The position numbers were made by a program, and so were the translations under genes. From Prevotella sp902465605 (lineage in GTDB: Bacteria > Bacteroidota > Bacteroidia > Bacteroidales > Bacteroidaceae), in assembly GCA_902465605.1 (NCBI GenBank), contig CABQNT010000004.1, positions 166,025 through 230,024 on the forward strand: DNA of 64,000 nt, read 5' to 3'. Below, piece by piece: positions 43,471 to 52,061 of the stretch (its first letter is position 1; every line of letters begins with the position of its first letter). Under the pieces are notes generated by a model that was not told the DNA's origin, did not search any database, and was given only the letters and a program-made list of their open reading frames with translations.

Positions 43471-44415
43471 TTATCGTTGTGCCAATTCGGCTTTCATCTG
43501 GTTGGCAAAACTGGTGTCAACATAGTTATGTATGCTCTTGCAGCTCTCCGAGGCGAAACGTAAACCGTAGCTGATGATTTGGTCCCATTGCTTCTCCGAC
43601 AGGCCTTGTTCCAGCATCTGGTGCGTAATGCCATGTTTGAGCAGCCCGAACAATACGCCAGCATTGAAGTTGTCGCCGGCTCCGATGGTGCTAACCGGGG
43701 CTTCATCAGGCACGGGGTAGGCCTTGTGGAAATTGTTTTCTGCGAACAATTGCACGGCTTCGGCTCCTTGTGTGTAAATAAACCGTTTGCAGTAGAATGA
43801 TATTTCGGCCTGATATACTTTGGCTGCGTCGTCAAGTTTGTACAGCGTTTGAAAGTCTTCTCTGCTGCCTCTGACGATGTCGGCATACTCCAAATTCTCC
43901 AATAGATTAGGGGTGATGCGCATCACGTCATGCTGATGAGCTGGTCTGAAATTGATATCGTAGTAAATGATGGCGCCATGATTGCGGGCATAGTCGAGTA
44001 ATCCGATCACTTGAGGTCTGATCACGGGGTTGACGGCATAGTAAGAACCGAAGATAACGATATCGTCTGGTTGGATATCTGGGAAGGCAAAATCGAGTTG
44101 GTCGTGAGGGTGATCTTTGTAAAAAAGGTACTCCGCATCGTTCTTCTCGTTGAGAAAAGCCAGGGAGATGGGCGATTTGCTGTCGGGAAATGTGTTTACA
44201 TGACTGGCGTCCACGCCGTTCTGTTCCAGGAAACGGTGAATCATGTTCCCCACACGGTCGTTGCCTGTCTCGCTGATGAACGTGGTGTGAACTCCCGATC
44301 GCCCCAATGAAATAAGGCCATTGAATGTCGAACCACCGGGATAAGCCCCGATGGGCTGGTCGTTTTTGAAAATAATATCGAGCACAGTCTCGCCGATACC
44401 TATTACCTTACGCAT
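43471..44415 (-). CDS. PfkB-family carbohydrate kinase (fructokinase-like)
   Basis: About 314 residues. VIGIGETVLDIIF, AYPGGSTFNGLISLGR, and the anion-hole and catalytic-base motif STIGAGDNFNAGVLFG mark a ribokinase-fold sugar kinase. The sugar is uncertain; fructose is the usual annotation. The start at 44415 (MRKVIGIGE) was chosen over 44436 because the promoter -7 element ends at 44438, so 44436 would lie at or before the transcript start. Confidence 0.88.
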   Translation of the reverse strand: MRKVIGIGETVLDIIFKNDQPIGAYPGGSTFNGLISLGRSGVHTTFISETGNDRVGNMIHRFLEQNGVDASHVNTFPDSKSPISLAFLNEKNDAEYLFYKDHPHDQLDFAFPDIQPDDIVIFGSYYAVNPVIRPQVIGLLDYARNHGAIIYYDINFRPAHQHDVMRITPNLLENLEYADIVRGSREDFQTLYKLDDAAKVYQAEISFYCKRFIYTQGAEAVQLFAENNFHKAYPVPDEAPVSTIGAGDNFNAGVLFGLLKHGITHQMLEQGLSEKQWDQIISYGLRFASESCKSIHNYVDTSFANQMKAELAQR

Positions 44416-44437
44416 AACATACTTGATTTTGCTCATG

Positions 44438-44468
44438 CAAATATACGGTAAATAGGTAGTAACTCAAA
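44438..44468 (-). promoter_or_regulatory. Promoter of the PfkB kinase gene
   Basis: On the minus strand TTTG (44468-44465), a 19-nt spacer and TATATTTG (44445-44438). A good consensus match that decides the kinase start. Confidence 0.75.
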
Positions 44469-44508
44469 ATAAAAAGAAGTATTAAATTTTAAATCTGTCT
44501 AAATTGAT

Positions 44509-44516
44509 TATCTTTG
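44509..44516 (+). promoter_or_regulatory. Probable -7 element of the M16 peptidase gene
   Basis: TATCTTTG fits TAnnTTTG; the -33 position holds only TTTT. It is divergent from the PfkB promoter 41 bp away. Confidence 0.5.
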
Positions 44517-44588
44517 CAAACCACTAACTTGGTTAGGCTTGCATTCGTAGAATGCAGGTTTGACGCTGAGCTGTGTAAGAATTAAATC

Positions 44589-45824
44589 ATGCTGAATTAT
44601 CATACATTTGTGCTCGATAACGGTCTGCGAATCATTCATCGTCCTTCGCAATCGTCAGTAGTTTATTGTGGATATCAACTCAATGTGGGTTCAAGGGATG
44701 AGGAACCTGGTGAAGAGGGCATGGCGCATTTCTGCGAACATGCCACGTTCAAAGGGACGCAGCGGCGCCGTTCATGGCACATCATCAACAGTCTGGAGAG
44801 TGTGGGAGGCGACCTCAATGCCTTTACCAACAAGGAAGATACGGTTTATCATGTGGCTATTCTGAAAGAACATGTAGCTCGAGCCATCGACATCCTGACG
44901 GATATCGTCTTTCACAGCACCTATCCGCAAGCGGAACTGACAAGAGAAAAGGAGGTGATTTGCGATGAAATCGAGAGTTATAACGACTCTCCGGCCGATT
45001 TGATATACGATGATTTCGAGAATACCATCTTCCATGGACATCCTCTTGGACACAACATTTTGGGCACAGCCGATACGGTTCGCTCCTTCATGACGGCCGA
45101 CACGCAGCGCTTTACGCAGAAGTTTTATCGGCCGGAGAATGCTATTTTCTTCATTGATGGGGATGTCTCGTTCGACAAAATCGTCAAATTTCTCTCCAAA
45201 GCTACCGCAGACATGCCGAAAAATGCACCTGTGATGTCAGTAAATCATCCGCATCAGTGGGCCAAGAGCAATGACCCGACTGTCATTGTGCGTAAGAAAG
45301 ACACGCATCAGGCGCATGTCATGATGGGCAATCGTGCGTACGATATTCATCATCATGGGCGGATTCCGCTGTATTTGCTGAACAATATCCTGGGTGGTCC
45401 TGGCATGAATGCCCGCCTCAACCTGTCTCTTCGCGAGCATCATGGGTTGGTTTATACCGTTGAAAGCTCGATGGTGAGCTACACGGACACGGGGTTGTGG
45501 TGCCTATACTTTGGCTGTGACCCTCACGACGTGCCGAAATGCCAGCGGCTGGTGCGTAAAGAATTGGATAGAGTGATTGAACAACCGTTGACTGATTACC
45601 AACTCAAGGCGGCTAAAAAACAAATAAAAGGCCAGATAGGTGTGGCTTGTGACAATCGTGAAAGCTTCGCTTTGGACTTTGGGAAGACCTTCCTACACTA
45701 CGGATACGAGAAAGATATCAATTGGCTGTATGAGCAAATCGATGCTGTTACCTCACAAGAAATCCAACAAGTGGCACAAGACATCATGGCAGCAGACAAG
45801 CTTACCACGTTGATTTTTCAGTGA
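44589..45824 (+). CDS. M16-family zinc metallopeptidase (insulinase/processing-peptidase type)
   Basis: 411 residues. GMAHFCEHATFKGT carries the inverted zinc motif HxxEH (H-F-C-E-H), and the third ligand Glu lies in EVICDEIESYND about 75 residues later. The C-terminal half has the R/Y substrate loop region (LNLSLREHHGLVYTVESS). No signal peptide is seen, so it is probably cytoplasmic. It acts on peptides or small proteins of unknown identity. Confidence 0.93.
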   Translation: MLNYHTFVLDNGLRIIHRPSQSSVVYCGYQLNVGSRDEEPGEEGMAHFCEHATFKGTQRRRSWHIINSLESVGGDLNAFTNKEDTVYHVAILKEHVARAIDILTDIVFHSTYPQAELTREKEVICDEIESYNDSPADLIYDDFENTIFHGHPLGHNILGTADTVRSFMTADTQRFTQKFYRPENAIFFIDGDVSFDKIVKFLSKATADMPKNAPVMSVNHPHQWAKSNDPTVIVRKKDTHQAHVMMGNRAYDIHHHGRIPLYLLNNILGGPGMNARLNLSLREHHGLVYTVESSMVSYTDTGLWCLYFGCDPHDVPKCQRLVRKELDRVIEQPLTDYQLKAAKKQIKGQIGVACDNRESFALDFGKTFLHYGYEKDINWLYEQIDAVTSQEIQQVAQDIMAADKLTTLIFQ

Positions 45825-45862
45825 CAAGCCCTCTAAAAATAAGCGGATATGAGAAGCAAAAC

Positions 45863-45908
45863 AGGCTGCTTTTGTAAGTAACATCATCTTGTTACCTGCA
45901 AAAACAGC
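45863..45908. terminator. Bidirectional hairpin between convergent genes
   Basis: AGGCTGCTTTTGTAAGTAACA pairs imperfectly with the arm ending CAAAAACAGCC across TCATCT (17 or so of 20 pairs). It separates the M16 gene from the convergent DUF3332 gene. The T-tracts are inside the stem, so strength is uncertain. Confidence 0.55.
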
Positions 45909-45939
45909 CCGTATTATATTCGTATTACCGTGTGTTTGC

Positions 45940-46491
45940 TTATTTCATGGCCCAATATGTGCCGTCATTCACGGCCATGTGTACCTGATAAACGCCAGCT
46001 TCAGTCAATGCAACATCCATCTTTTTGCCGTTTGGCAGGGTGGCCTTGATGGTTCCATCCTCGTTGAAACGGAACAACTCTGTTTGCTTTCCGTTGGCTA
46101 CTTGTGACCAAGAGTCGGTAGACTTGTCGTACAAGAACTTCGTTACCTCACCAGTTGGTGCCGTAATTTCATAGCCGTCTTTCAGAGTTTTCACAGCATA
46201 GTACTTGCCATCTTGTCCCATCACTTGCTTTGTCTTGCCGTTATTGGCCATTGGGTTGTCACCTGTCCAGAACTCAATGGTGTTGAGTACCACGACATCG
46301 GCAGTGCCACAGATGGCGTAGGCCGGCGAGAGAATCAGGAAGATGATTTCGTTCAGGAACTTACTGTCCGTGGCTGTTTTGTTCCAACTCAACAGCTTGT
46401 TGAACAGACCGAAGCTTCCGATGCAAGATGTTGTCAGCAAGGTTGCTGCCAACAGAAGGGTGGAAACCCTAAGATTTTTCTTTTTCATCAT
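45940..46491 (-). CDS. DUF3332-family lipoprotein
   Basis: 183 residues. The signal ends LLTTSCIGSFGLFNK, a lipobox followed by the S-F-G-L-F-N-K-L-L-x-W stretch typical of DUF3332. A second hydrophobic segment (EIIFLILSPAYAICGTADVVVLN) follows, and the C-terminal half is a beta-rich domain with repeated DG/NG turns. Function unknown. A single gene without a clear promoter. Confidence 0.8.
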   Translation of the reverse strand: MMKKKNLRVSTLLLAATLLTTSCIGSFGLFNKLLSWNKTATDSKFLNEIIFLILSPAYAICGTADVVVLNTIEFWTGDNPMANNGKTKQVMGQDGKYYAVKTLKDGYEITAPTGEVTKFLYDKSTDSWSQVANGKQTELFRFNEDGTIKATLPNGKKMDVALTEAGVYQVHMAVNDGTYWAMK

Positions 46492-46578
46492 TCAAAGTGT
46501 TTTGGTGTGTAATCAGTGTTCCAAAGATACACATTAATTATAGGCCAGCCATGGGGATGATGTTTTTTAACCTAAAAT

Positions 46579-47367
46579 TTAATTTATATTATAGGTATGT
46601 ATGCTGACTCCCTGTGCCGACGGCAGGAAATTGATGCCCCACCAGCACATCTGCAGTAGCGCGAAGTTGATGACGAGTATCCACAGCGCGGTCCTTGAGC
46701 TTCCTTTGCCGCCCAGTCGCAGGTGGATGTAGGCCAGATAGGCCAGCCATGTGGCCGCGGCCCACGTTTCCTTGGGATCCCATGCCCAGTAGTGTCCCCA
46801 GGCTTCTTTTGCCCACAGTGCGCCGAAGAGCATGCCGGTTGTCAGGAAGGCCCAGCCAGCGTAGGTCAGATTGTCGCAGATGTCCATTTCATCCAGGCTG
46901 GCCTTCTGTCGCTTGATGAACAGCAGGTAGGCCGACATGACGAACGCGGCGCCCAGCAGGGCGTATGCAAACATGTATACGATGACATGTGGGGCAAACC
47001 ATGGGCTTTGCAGGGCAGGCATCAGCGTCTTGCTGTGTATCTCAGGTTTGAGGATGTTGATGCAGATGAAGACGAGTGAGAGCAGGGTGGAGAGGGGAAG
47101 TATCCACTTGTATCTCCATCGGCTGTAAACGATGAGGCCAGCCAGTGGAAGGAAGAACGAGTACCACAGACGGGTTTCTCCCATGGTTCGGAGCGGTGGG
47201 CGGTCAAGGGTTATCCACATCCAGAGGATGTACATGAAGAAAACGGCCAGGCCAAGACCCGTCAGGGTGTATGCCCTGCGGGATTTGTTCTTCCATGATG
47301 CCCAGGCGCCCCCTGCCCATAGCAGTGCCGAGAGGATGGCGAAAGCCAGGAAATAGTGCCAGGTCAT
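46579..47367 (-). CDS. ccsA: Cytochrome c biogenesis protein CcsA (haem-handling WWD protein)
   Basis: About 262 residues with eight or so membrane helices. The haem-binding WWD motif is present (WAKEAWGHYWAWDPKETW), and conserved His residues lie in HSKTLMPALQSPWFAPHVIVYM. The start at 47367 (MTWHYFLAF) overlaps the end of the ccs1 frame by 4 bp (ATGA). A longer frame to 47541 only adds an out-of-family charged lead. Together with Ccs1 it forms the system II haem lyase that attaches haem to exported CxxCH motifs, here most likely those of NrfA and NrfH. Confidence 0.9.
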   Translation of the reverse strand: MTWHYFLAFAILSALLWAGGAWASWKNKSRRAYTLTGLGLAVFFMYILWMWITLDRPPLRTMGETRLWYSFFLPLAGLIVYSRWRYKWILPLSTLLSLVFICINILKPEIHSKTLMPALQSPWFAPHVIVYMFAYALLGAAFVMSAYLLFIKRQKASLDEMDICDNLTYAGWAFLTTGMLFGALWAKEAWGHYWAWDPKETWAAATWLAYLAYIHLRLGGKGSSRTALWILVINFALLQMCWWGINFLPSAQGVSIHTYNIN

Positions 47368-48593
47368 GGGTGTTCCTCCTTTCTTCTTTGTGCGGTGATA
47401 AAAACCATGACGGCTCCTGCCAGCAGCAGGCAGATGCCTGTGTAGACGGCGGGCAGCCAGGGGTCGGCAACCAGCTCGAATGTGCTTTCGTCGCTCCAGC
47501 GTCCCATTCGTTTGTCGTAGTCCAGCAGGTAGATCTTCCATCCATCGACAGCGAATGGCTTGTTAACTTCTATTTCGGCTGTCTCGCACTAGCCGGTCTT
47601 TGTGAATATTTGCACGGTCGAGGCGTAGCGTAGTGGCTCGCGTTGTGGCATGAAGAGGCGGAGGCTGTCCGTTAGGGTCAGCGTTTGGCTGGGGAACAGG
47701 TAGCTTCCGTCGCTGATCCAGTCTTTCTTGCGGGTTTTCCCGTCGGGCGAGGTGGCTTCAACGAGTACCGCACTCACTGCGCCGGATGACATCCACGGCA
47801 CGTATTGCACCGATGTGTCCATAATTTTGGGAGCTGCCTCGCTGATGTTCTGCTCTATTTTGATGCCCCATCCCAGTAGCTTTCCTTGTCTCAGTGATGG
47901 CTCGAGCAGCAGGCTCTGGGGGGTTCCTTCGGGCAATGCGTTGCCCCGTGCGTCAGCCATCAGCAGCCTGGGCGGGTATTGGTCGATGGTAAAGCTGTCC
48001 AACTGGATGGCAATGGGCAGCTCGTGCACTCGCATTTGGCCGTCTGTGGCCCGCCATTCGGGCTGTCCCTTGTAGCAAATCATCTTCAGGCGCCTCATGT
48101 CGGCACTGCCCAGTGTTGCGGTGACCAGCACAAGCAGCAGGCCAGCGTGGCACAGCAGCGAGGGAATGTTGCGCCGTTTCATCGACAACAGCTGATGTAT
48201 GGCCGTCTCCCCCACCGTGATGGTGACCCAAAGGTATATCCATACAAATGGCCAGTACGACAACATACGGGTAAGGCCGATAGCGTCTGTCGCCGGCATG
48301 GAGGCTGGAACCTGCCGGGTGAGTCCCATGATAACCGTCATCAATGCGGCAAAGCCAAGGGCAGTGGTGGCCGAATAGGTTGTGGTGAGATAGCGGAAAA
48401 GGTAGACGTGTGGGCGCAGGGCGTAGATTGTTGCCAGGACCAGTACGGTGCATGCCAGTGCGATGGCGTTGGCCGGGAAGGCAAAAACGCTCCAGTCTAT
48501 GGGGCCTGCTGTCAGCTGGAGCAGTTGGCCGGTGATGACAAGTCCTGCGCCAATGGCTATTCCTTCTTTGTATTTCCAGGGTTTGTTCCACAT
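47364..48593 (-). pseudogene. ccs1: Cytochrome c biogenesis protein Ccs1/ResB, interrupted by an in-frame TAG
   Basis: A 409-codon frame runs from 48593 to the TGA at 47364-47366 with one interruption, TAG at 47589-47591 (codon 335). Before it lie four membrane helices and a ResB-like periplasmic domain (SPDGKTRKKDWISDG, LRYASTVQIFTKTG). After it the same frame continues with family-like sequence: ETAEIEVNKPFAVDGWKIY, MGRWSDESTFELVADPWLP, a membrane helix, and a basic end overlapping ccsA. So the stop is a nonsense change, a sequencing error or a read-through site. The truncated product of 334 residues would lack the last helix. Located between nrfA and ccsA. Confidence 0.88.
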
Positions 48594-48709
48594 ACTGTTG
48601 TCGTGTCAGGATGTTTCTGCACAGGGGTAGCATAAGAAAGCCACTGCATGGAGCATGCGTGCAGTGACTCTTTCTGTTGTCCCCATGAAGTGGGTTTGCT
48701 CTACGTTGC

Positions 48710-50203
48710 CTACACGGGTTTCGTCACGAATCGGTGGTTCTTGCGGGCGTCGTCTATCCACTTGGGTACTATGTTGTTGACGAACCGTTGTTTTTGCTCT
48801 CTCAGTTTCTTCATGTCAAGTCCTATGTATGCTTGTGCCTTGGCCTTGGTCGACAGGTCGGGCATGGGTACGTTGCCCGTGAACCCGTGGCGTGCCAACA
48901 CCTTTGCAATCTGCAGACGTGCCTCTTGTGCGGCGATGAGGCCGTCGCTGAAGATGCGCATCACCTCTTGCGGGGCGTGGAAGCTGCCCCCGTGGCTGGC
49001 AAAGCCGTAGTCCCACCGCCACTGACTCTTGCGGATGAGTGCCAGCACGGGTTTCATTTCCTTTTCGGTAGCACCCTTGTCCCAGGCAAACTTGGCCTCG
49101 ATGTGTGCGGCAGCCAGTTCTTTTTCCAGTCTTGTGCGCTTCTCGCTGGCCATGCGTTGCCTGTCGTAGACGTTCCGTCTCAGTTCTTTCTCGCTCTGGC
49201 GGTGGCACACCTGGCAGGTGCGGTCTATGTTGGCCAGCGGGCTGGTGATGTGGTGGTCGGTGTATTTCACGCCTCCCTCGCTCTTGTAGGGCATGTGGCA
49301 GTCGGCGCACGAGACCCCTCGCTGTGCATGGATGCCTTGCTTGAAAATTTCGTACCCGGGATGTTGGGCCTTCAAGATGGGTGTCTTGCTCAGCGGATGG
49401 ATATAGTCGTAAAAGCCCGTCTTGTCGTAGTAGGCCTCGGCAGCCTCTACCGTAAGGCCGCTGTCTTGTGGGAACGACAGGTAATTGGTTTGCTTGTCGA
49501 AGTAGTATTCGGTATGGCATTGTGCGCAGACCAGCGACCGCATTTCCTGGTGTGTTGCCTTCTTGACGTCTTCCCCTCTGCGGTTCCATGCCTCGTACAG
49601 GGCGGGTCGGGCAGGCTTGAGGTCCATGGTGCGAGCGTCATGGCAGTCGGAGCAGCCTATGCTGTTCATCATCTGGTTGCCCAGCTCGCTCCAGGTTGCC
49701 TTGTAGAAGTTGGCAGTACCCATTTCCCGCATCATCCTTGGCACGTCGGGTCCTTTGCATGTCCAGCATGTACCCGGCTGCATGTCGCCGTCGCCGTCGA
49801 TGCCTGGGTGTCCTGTCCGCAGGATGTTGCGCAGGTCCTCGATGGCATGGCGGTGGCCGCGTGGTGTGTTGTATTCTTGCGAGAAGGCGTATCCGGCCCA
49901 CAGGATGACCATTTCGGGGCGGTCAGCCAGTTCGTCGGTGGCTTTCGAGCCATTGAACTCACTTGTGAATGACGTGTCGGCCGTCATTGCCCAGCTCTCG
50001 TATTCGCGTGGGAAGTCGGCCTTGAACTTTTCGTTTTGGGCCACTATCGAGTCGGTCATGGGCGTACGGCGGTTGTTGAAGATACTCGCCACCTCGGCTC
50101 TTCGTTCCATCAGGGACGATGTGATGAGTCCCAGTACGAAGACGACGGCCATTGCGCCGCCAAACAGTAGCCATCCTTGCCAGCGTTTTAGTTGTTTAGC
50201 CAT
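48710..50203 (-). CDS. nrfA: Ammonia-forming cytochrome c nitrite reductase (c552)
   Basis: 497 residues. An N-terminal membrane/signal helix is followed by five haem sites: CWTCK at 146-150 (the special lysine-ligated active-site haem) and CxxCH at 184, 226, 299 and 330. KYTDHHITSP after the fourth supplies active-site and distal His residues. The enzyme reduces nitrite to ammonium with six electrons in the periplasm. It lies 21 bp after nrfH and upstream of ccs1 and ccsA. Confidence 0.98.
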   Translation of the reverse strand: MAKQLKRWQGWLLFGGAMAVVFVLGLITSSLMERRAEVASIFNNRRTPMTDSIVAQNEKFKADFPREYESWAMTADTSFTSEFNGSKATDELADRPEMVILWAGYAFSQEYNTPRGHRHAIEDLRNILRTGHPGIDGDGDMQPGTCWTCKGPDVPRMMREMGTANFYKATWSELGNQMMNSIGCSDCHDARTMDLKPARPALYEAWNRRGEDVKKATHQEMRSLVCAQCHTEYYFDKQTNYLSFPQDSGLTVEAAEAYYDKTGFYDYIHPLSKTPILKAQHPGYEIFKQGIHAQRGVSCADCHMPYKSEGGVKYTDHHITSPLANIDRTCQVCHRQSEKELRRNVYDRQRMASEKRTRLEKELAAAHIEAKFAWDKGATEKEMKPVLALIRKSQWRWDYGFASHGGSFHAPQEVMRIFSDGLIAAQEARLQIAKVLARHGFTGNVPMPDLSTKAKAQAYIGLDMKKLREQKQRFVNNIVPKWIDDARKNHRFVTKPV

Positions 50204-50224
50204 ATCTGTTGGATTTTATGATTC

Positions 50225-50833
50225 TTACTTTTCCTTGTCTAACAAGCCTTGTAGCCACGAGGGCACTGGCGATCCGGGCAGTGGCACTTGCGTCTCGGCG
50301 TGGGGCGTGCCCGACAGGCTGTTCATGCCCCCGTGTGGCACGTCCTTGTGGCATTCCCAGCAGGCAAGGCCCTCGCCGCGCTTGGCCATCATGTAGTCCA
50401 TGCGCCCCGTCTTTACGAATTCCTGGTTCAGCTGTGTGTGGCAGCGTATGCAGTTGTCCATGATGACCCGTGCCGACGCGTCTTCTGCCTTGATGGTTTG
50501 GGCCTCGCCGTTGGTCACGAAGTAGTAGACGTGCTTCATGCCGTCTTTTCCCTTGAAGTAATACTTCATGAAAAGGTTCTGGTGCGGCACATGGCAGTCG
50601 TTGCAAGTGGCGTCGCGTCCGTGCGACGAGTGTGACCAGGTGGCGTAATAGGGTGTCATGATGTGGCAATTGACGCACGCGGCTGGGTCGTCGCCTATAA
50701 TATAGGTGTGCATTCGGAGCAGGTAGGCAAACAGGCCGGCAAGCCCCACGATGACCCCCAGAGCCATGAGCCCGGCAACTTTCTGTCGGTAGGTTAGCGC
50801 GTTTTTCCAGTTTGACAACTTGCGAAGGTTCAT
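50225..50833 (-). CDS. nrfH: NrfH, membrane-bound tetrahaem quinol dehydrogenase
   Basis: 202 residues. One membrane helix at about 20-40 anchors a NapC/NirT-type domain with four CxxCH sites at 53, 77, 128 and 158. It oxidises menaquinol and passes electrons to NrfA. It is first in the nrfH-nrfA-ccs1-ccsA cluster. Upstream only a poor -7-like TATACTTG (50864-50857) was seen, so the promoter may need an activator. Confidence 0.96.
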   Translation of the reverse strand: MNLRKLSNWKNALTYRQKVAGLMALGVIVGLAGLFAYLLRMHTYIIGDDPAACVNCHIMTPYYATWSHSSHGRDATCNDCHVPHQNLFMKYYFKGKDGMKHVYYFVTNGEAQTIKAEDASARVIMDNCIRCHTQLNQEFVKTGRMDYMMAKRGEGLACWECHKDVPHGGMNSLSGTPHAETQVPLPGSPVPSWLQGLLDKEK

Positions 50834-50889
50834 AGGCCTTTCAGTGAATACTGTGGCAAGTATAGGGATAATTTTTGGGAATTGGTGTC

Positions 50890-50923
50890 AAGAAACAAGA
50901 AAATATCCTCATTTATAAGGATA
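50890..50923 (-). terminator. Probable terminator of the dapB-lepB-wbqC operon
   Basis: TATCCT (50904-50909) pairs with AGGATA (50918-50923). On the minus strand a TTTTCTTGTTTC tract follows. The stem is short, so strength is uncertain. Confidence 0.5.
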
Positions 50924-50944
50924 AAAATGCCTTTCCGAAAAAGG

Positions 50945-51574
50945 TTAAAGATAGAGAACGGCCTCGTTCCCCATGTTCATGAGCAGGTCCAGGATGCTAA
51001 GGTTGGGGATGAATCCATGCTTCCGGGCATAGACCTGATAGTACGGCCGGGGCGTGAAAGCATCGTCTGGGAGCGGATGTTTGGGGCGAATGGCATCCCT
51101 TAGATCTGTTATTTGGGGCATCTGCAGGGACAAGTCGTCGGTGTTCACATAGGTTGTGGTTTCTTGTATGTTCGGTTCAATGTCCAATAACTGGCACATC
51201 TTCATCGTGATCTCGAGGTTGAAATCGTACAGAAAAGTCCATTTCTTCGTGAAAAAAGGGTGTAAGTCATCCGCATAATACTCGAAAAAAGGGCTTTCAC
51301 CGTAGGCCGACTGTAGTGCATTCCAATGCAGATGACGCCAGTTGGCATGGTCGCTGATGCGAATATCGCGCATTGGACATTTGAGGGAGTCATACTTTTC
51401 CACCGGAATGCTCAGCACCTGAACGCCGTTTGTCATGGCGATGTTGCAACGGTTGCGGTACGTTTGCTTGACGTAGTTGTCGTGACTTTCCAGATAACAA
51501 ACGTCGTAGCGATTGAGTTTCTGGTACCACTGCACGGGCCCAAAGTAGGTGGAAGAAAGAAGAACGCTATTCAT
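50945..51574 (-). CDS. WbqC-family protein
   Basis: About 209 residues. The start at 51574 (MNSVLLSSTYFGPVQWYQK) fits the conserved N terminus of the family better than 51643. SHDNYVKQTYRNRCNI and a C-terminal MNMGNEAVLYL also match. WbqC-like proteins occur in O-antigen loci of proteobacteria, but in Bacteroidales they lie with lepB and dapB and have no proven role. It overlaps the gene upstream by 8 bp. Confidence 0.85.
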   Translation of the reverse strand: MNSVLLSSTYFGPVQWYQKLNRYDVCYLESHDNYVKQTYRNRCNIAMTNGVQVLSIPVEKYDSLKCPMRDIRISDHANWRHLHWNALQSAYGESPFFEYYADDLHPFFTKKWTFLYDFNLEITMKMCQLLDIEPNIQETTTYVNTDDLSLQMPQITDLRDAIRPKHPLPDDAFTPRPYYQVYARKHGFIPNLSILDLLMNMGNEAVLYL

Positions 51575-52025
51575 GATGCTTTTCAAGATGCGGCCAACGC
51601 TTCCATCTGAACAGCGAATAAGCCTTTCCAGCGATGTCACCATGCTGAACCAGCGTCTGTCTTCGGCCTATTCCCAGCAATAGGTACTGGCAAGTTCCGC
51701 AGCGACAGTGTGCGTTGCAGTGGTTTGGAATGAGATATTTTTCGCCCTTGACGGTAATGGTGTCGCCGGGAAGCGCCATCACTTGCCCCAACGCCTGCTG
51801 TTGTTGTCCGAACAATACCACCTCACCGCGCTTAAAGTCAGAGCGTGCCAACCTGTTTACCAACACCCTGTCACCCTTTCGAAGCACTGGCTTGAGCCCC
51901 TCATCGGGTACGGTAAAGATGGTAAAGGCGTATGCACGGATAGCCAACATGACTATGGTGCAAACAGCGATGGATAACATCCATTGTAAGAGGTTTCGCA
52001 AAAGAGATGCTTTGTTTCTCATCAT
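51567..52025 (-). CDS. Short signal-peptidase-I-like protein lacking catalytic residues
   Basis: 152 residues. An N-terminal membrane helix is followed by FTVPDEGLKPVLRKGDRVLVNRL, which aligns with the SPase I box in which P-S-x-S-M is expected; here the Ser is replaced by Gly. The later V-M-A-L-P-G-D stretch aligns with box D, but the catalytic Lys before it is missing (GQVMALPGD). A histidine/cysteine cluster NHCNAHCRCGTC follows. It should not be a peptidase; a partner for LepB encoded 36 bp upstream, or a metal-binding protein, is possible. Confidence 0.8.
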   Translation of the reverse strand: MMRNKASLLRNLLQWMLSIAVCTIVMLAIRAYAFTIFTVPDEGLKPVLRKGDRVLVNRLARSDFKRGEVVLFGQQQQALGQVMALPGDTITVKGEKYLIPNHCNAHCRCGTCQYLLLGIGRRQTLVQHGDIAGKAYSLFRWKRWPHLEKHHE

Positions 52026-52061
52026 CGGCTGGCCTGTTGCGGTCAGACGACGTTCATACTG

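Noticed and set aside
47368..47541. Longer start of ccsA
   Set aside because: The extra 58 residues are charged, unlike the membrane family, and overlap the true ccs1 end in another frame.
47589..47591. TAG read as pyrrolysine
   Set aside because: No pyrrolysine genes or methylamine methyltransferase context is visible; nonsense, error or ordinary read-through are simpler.
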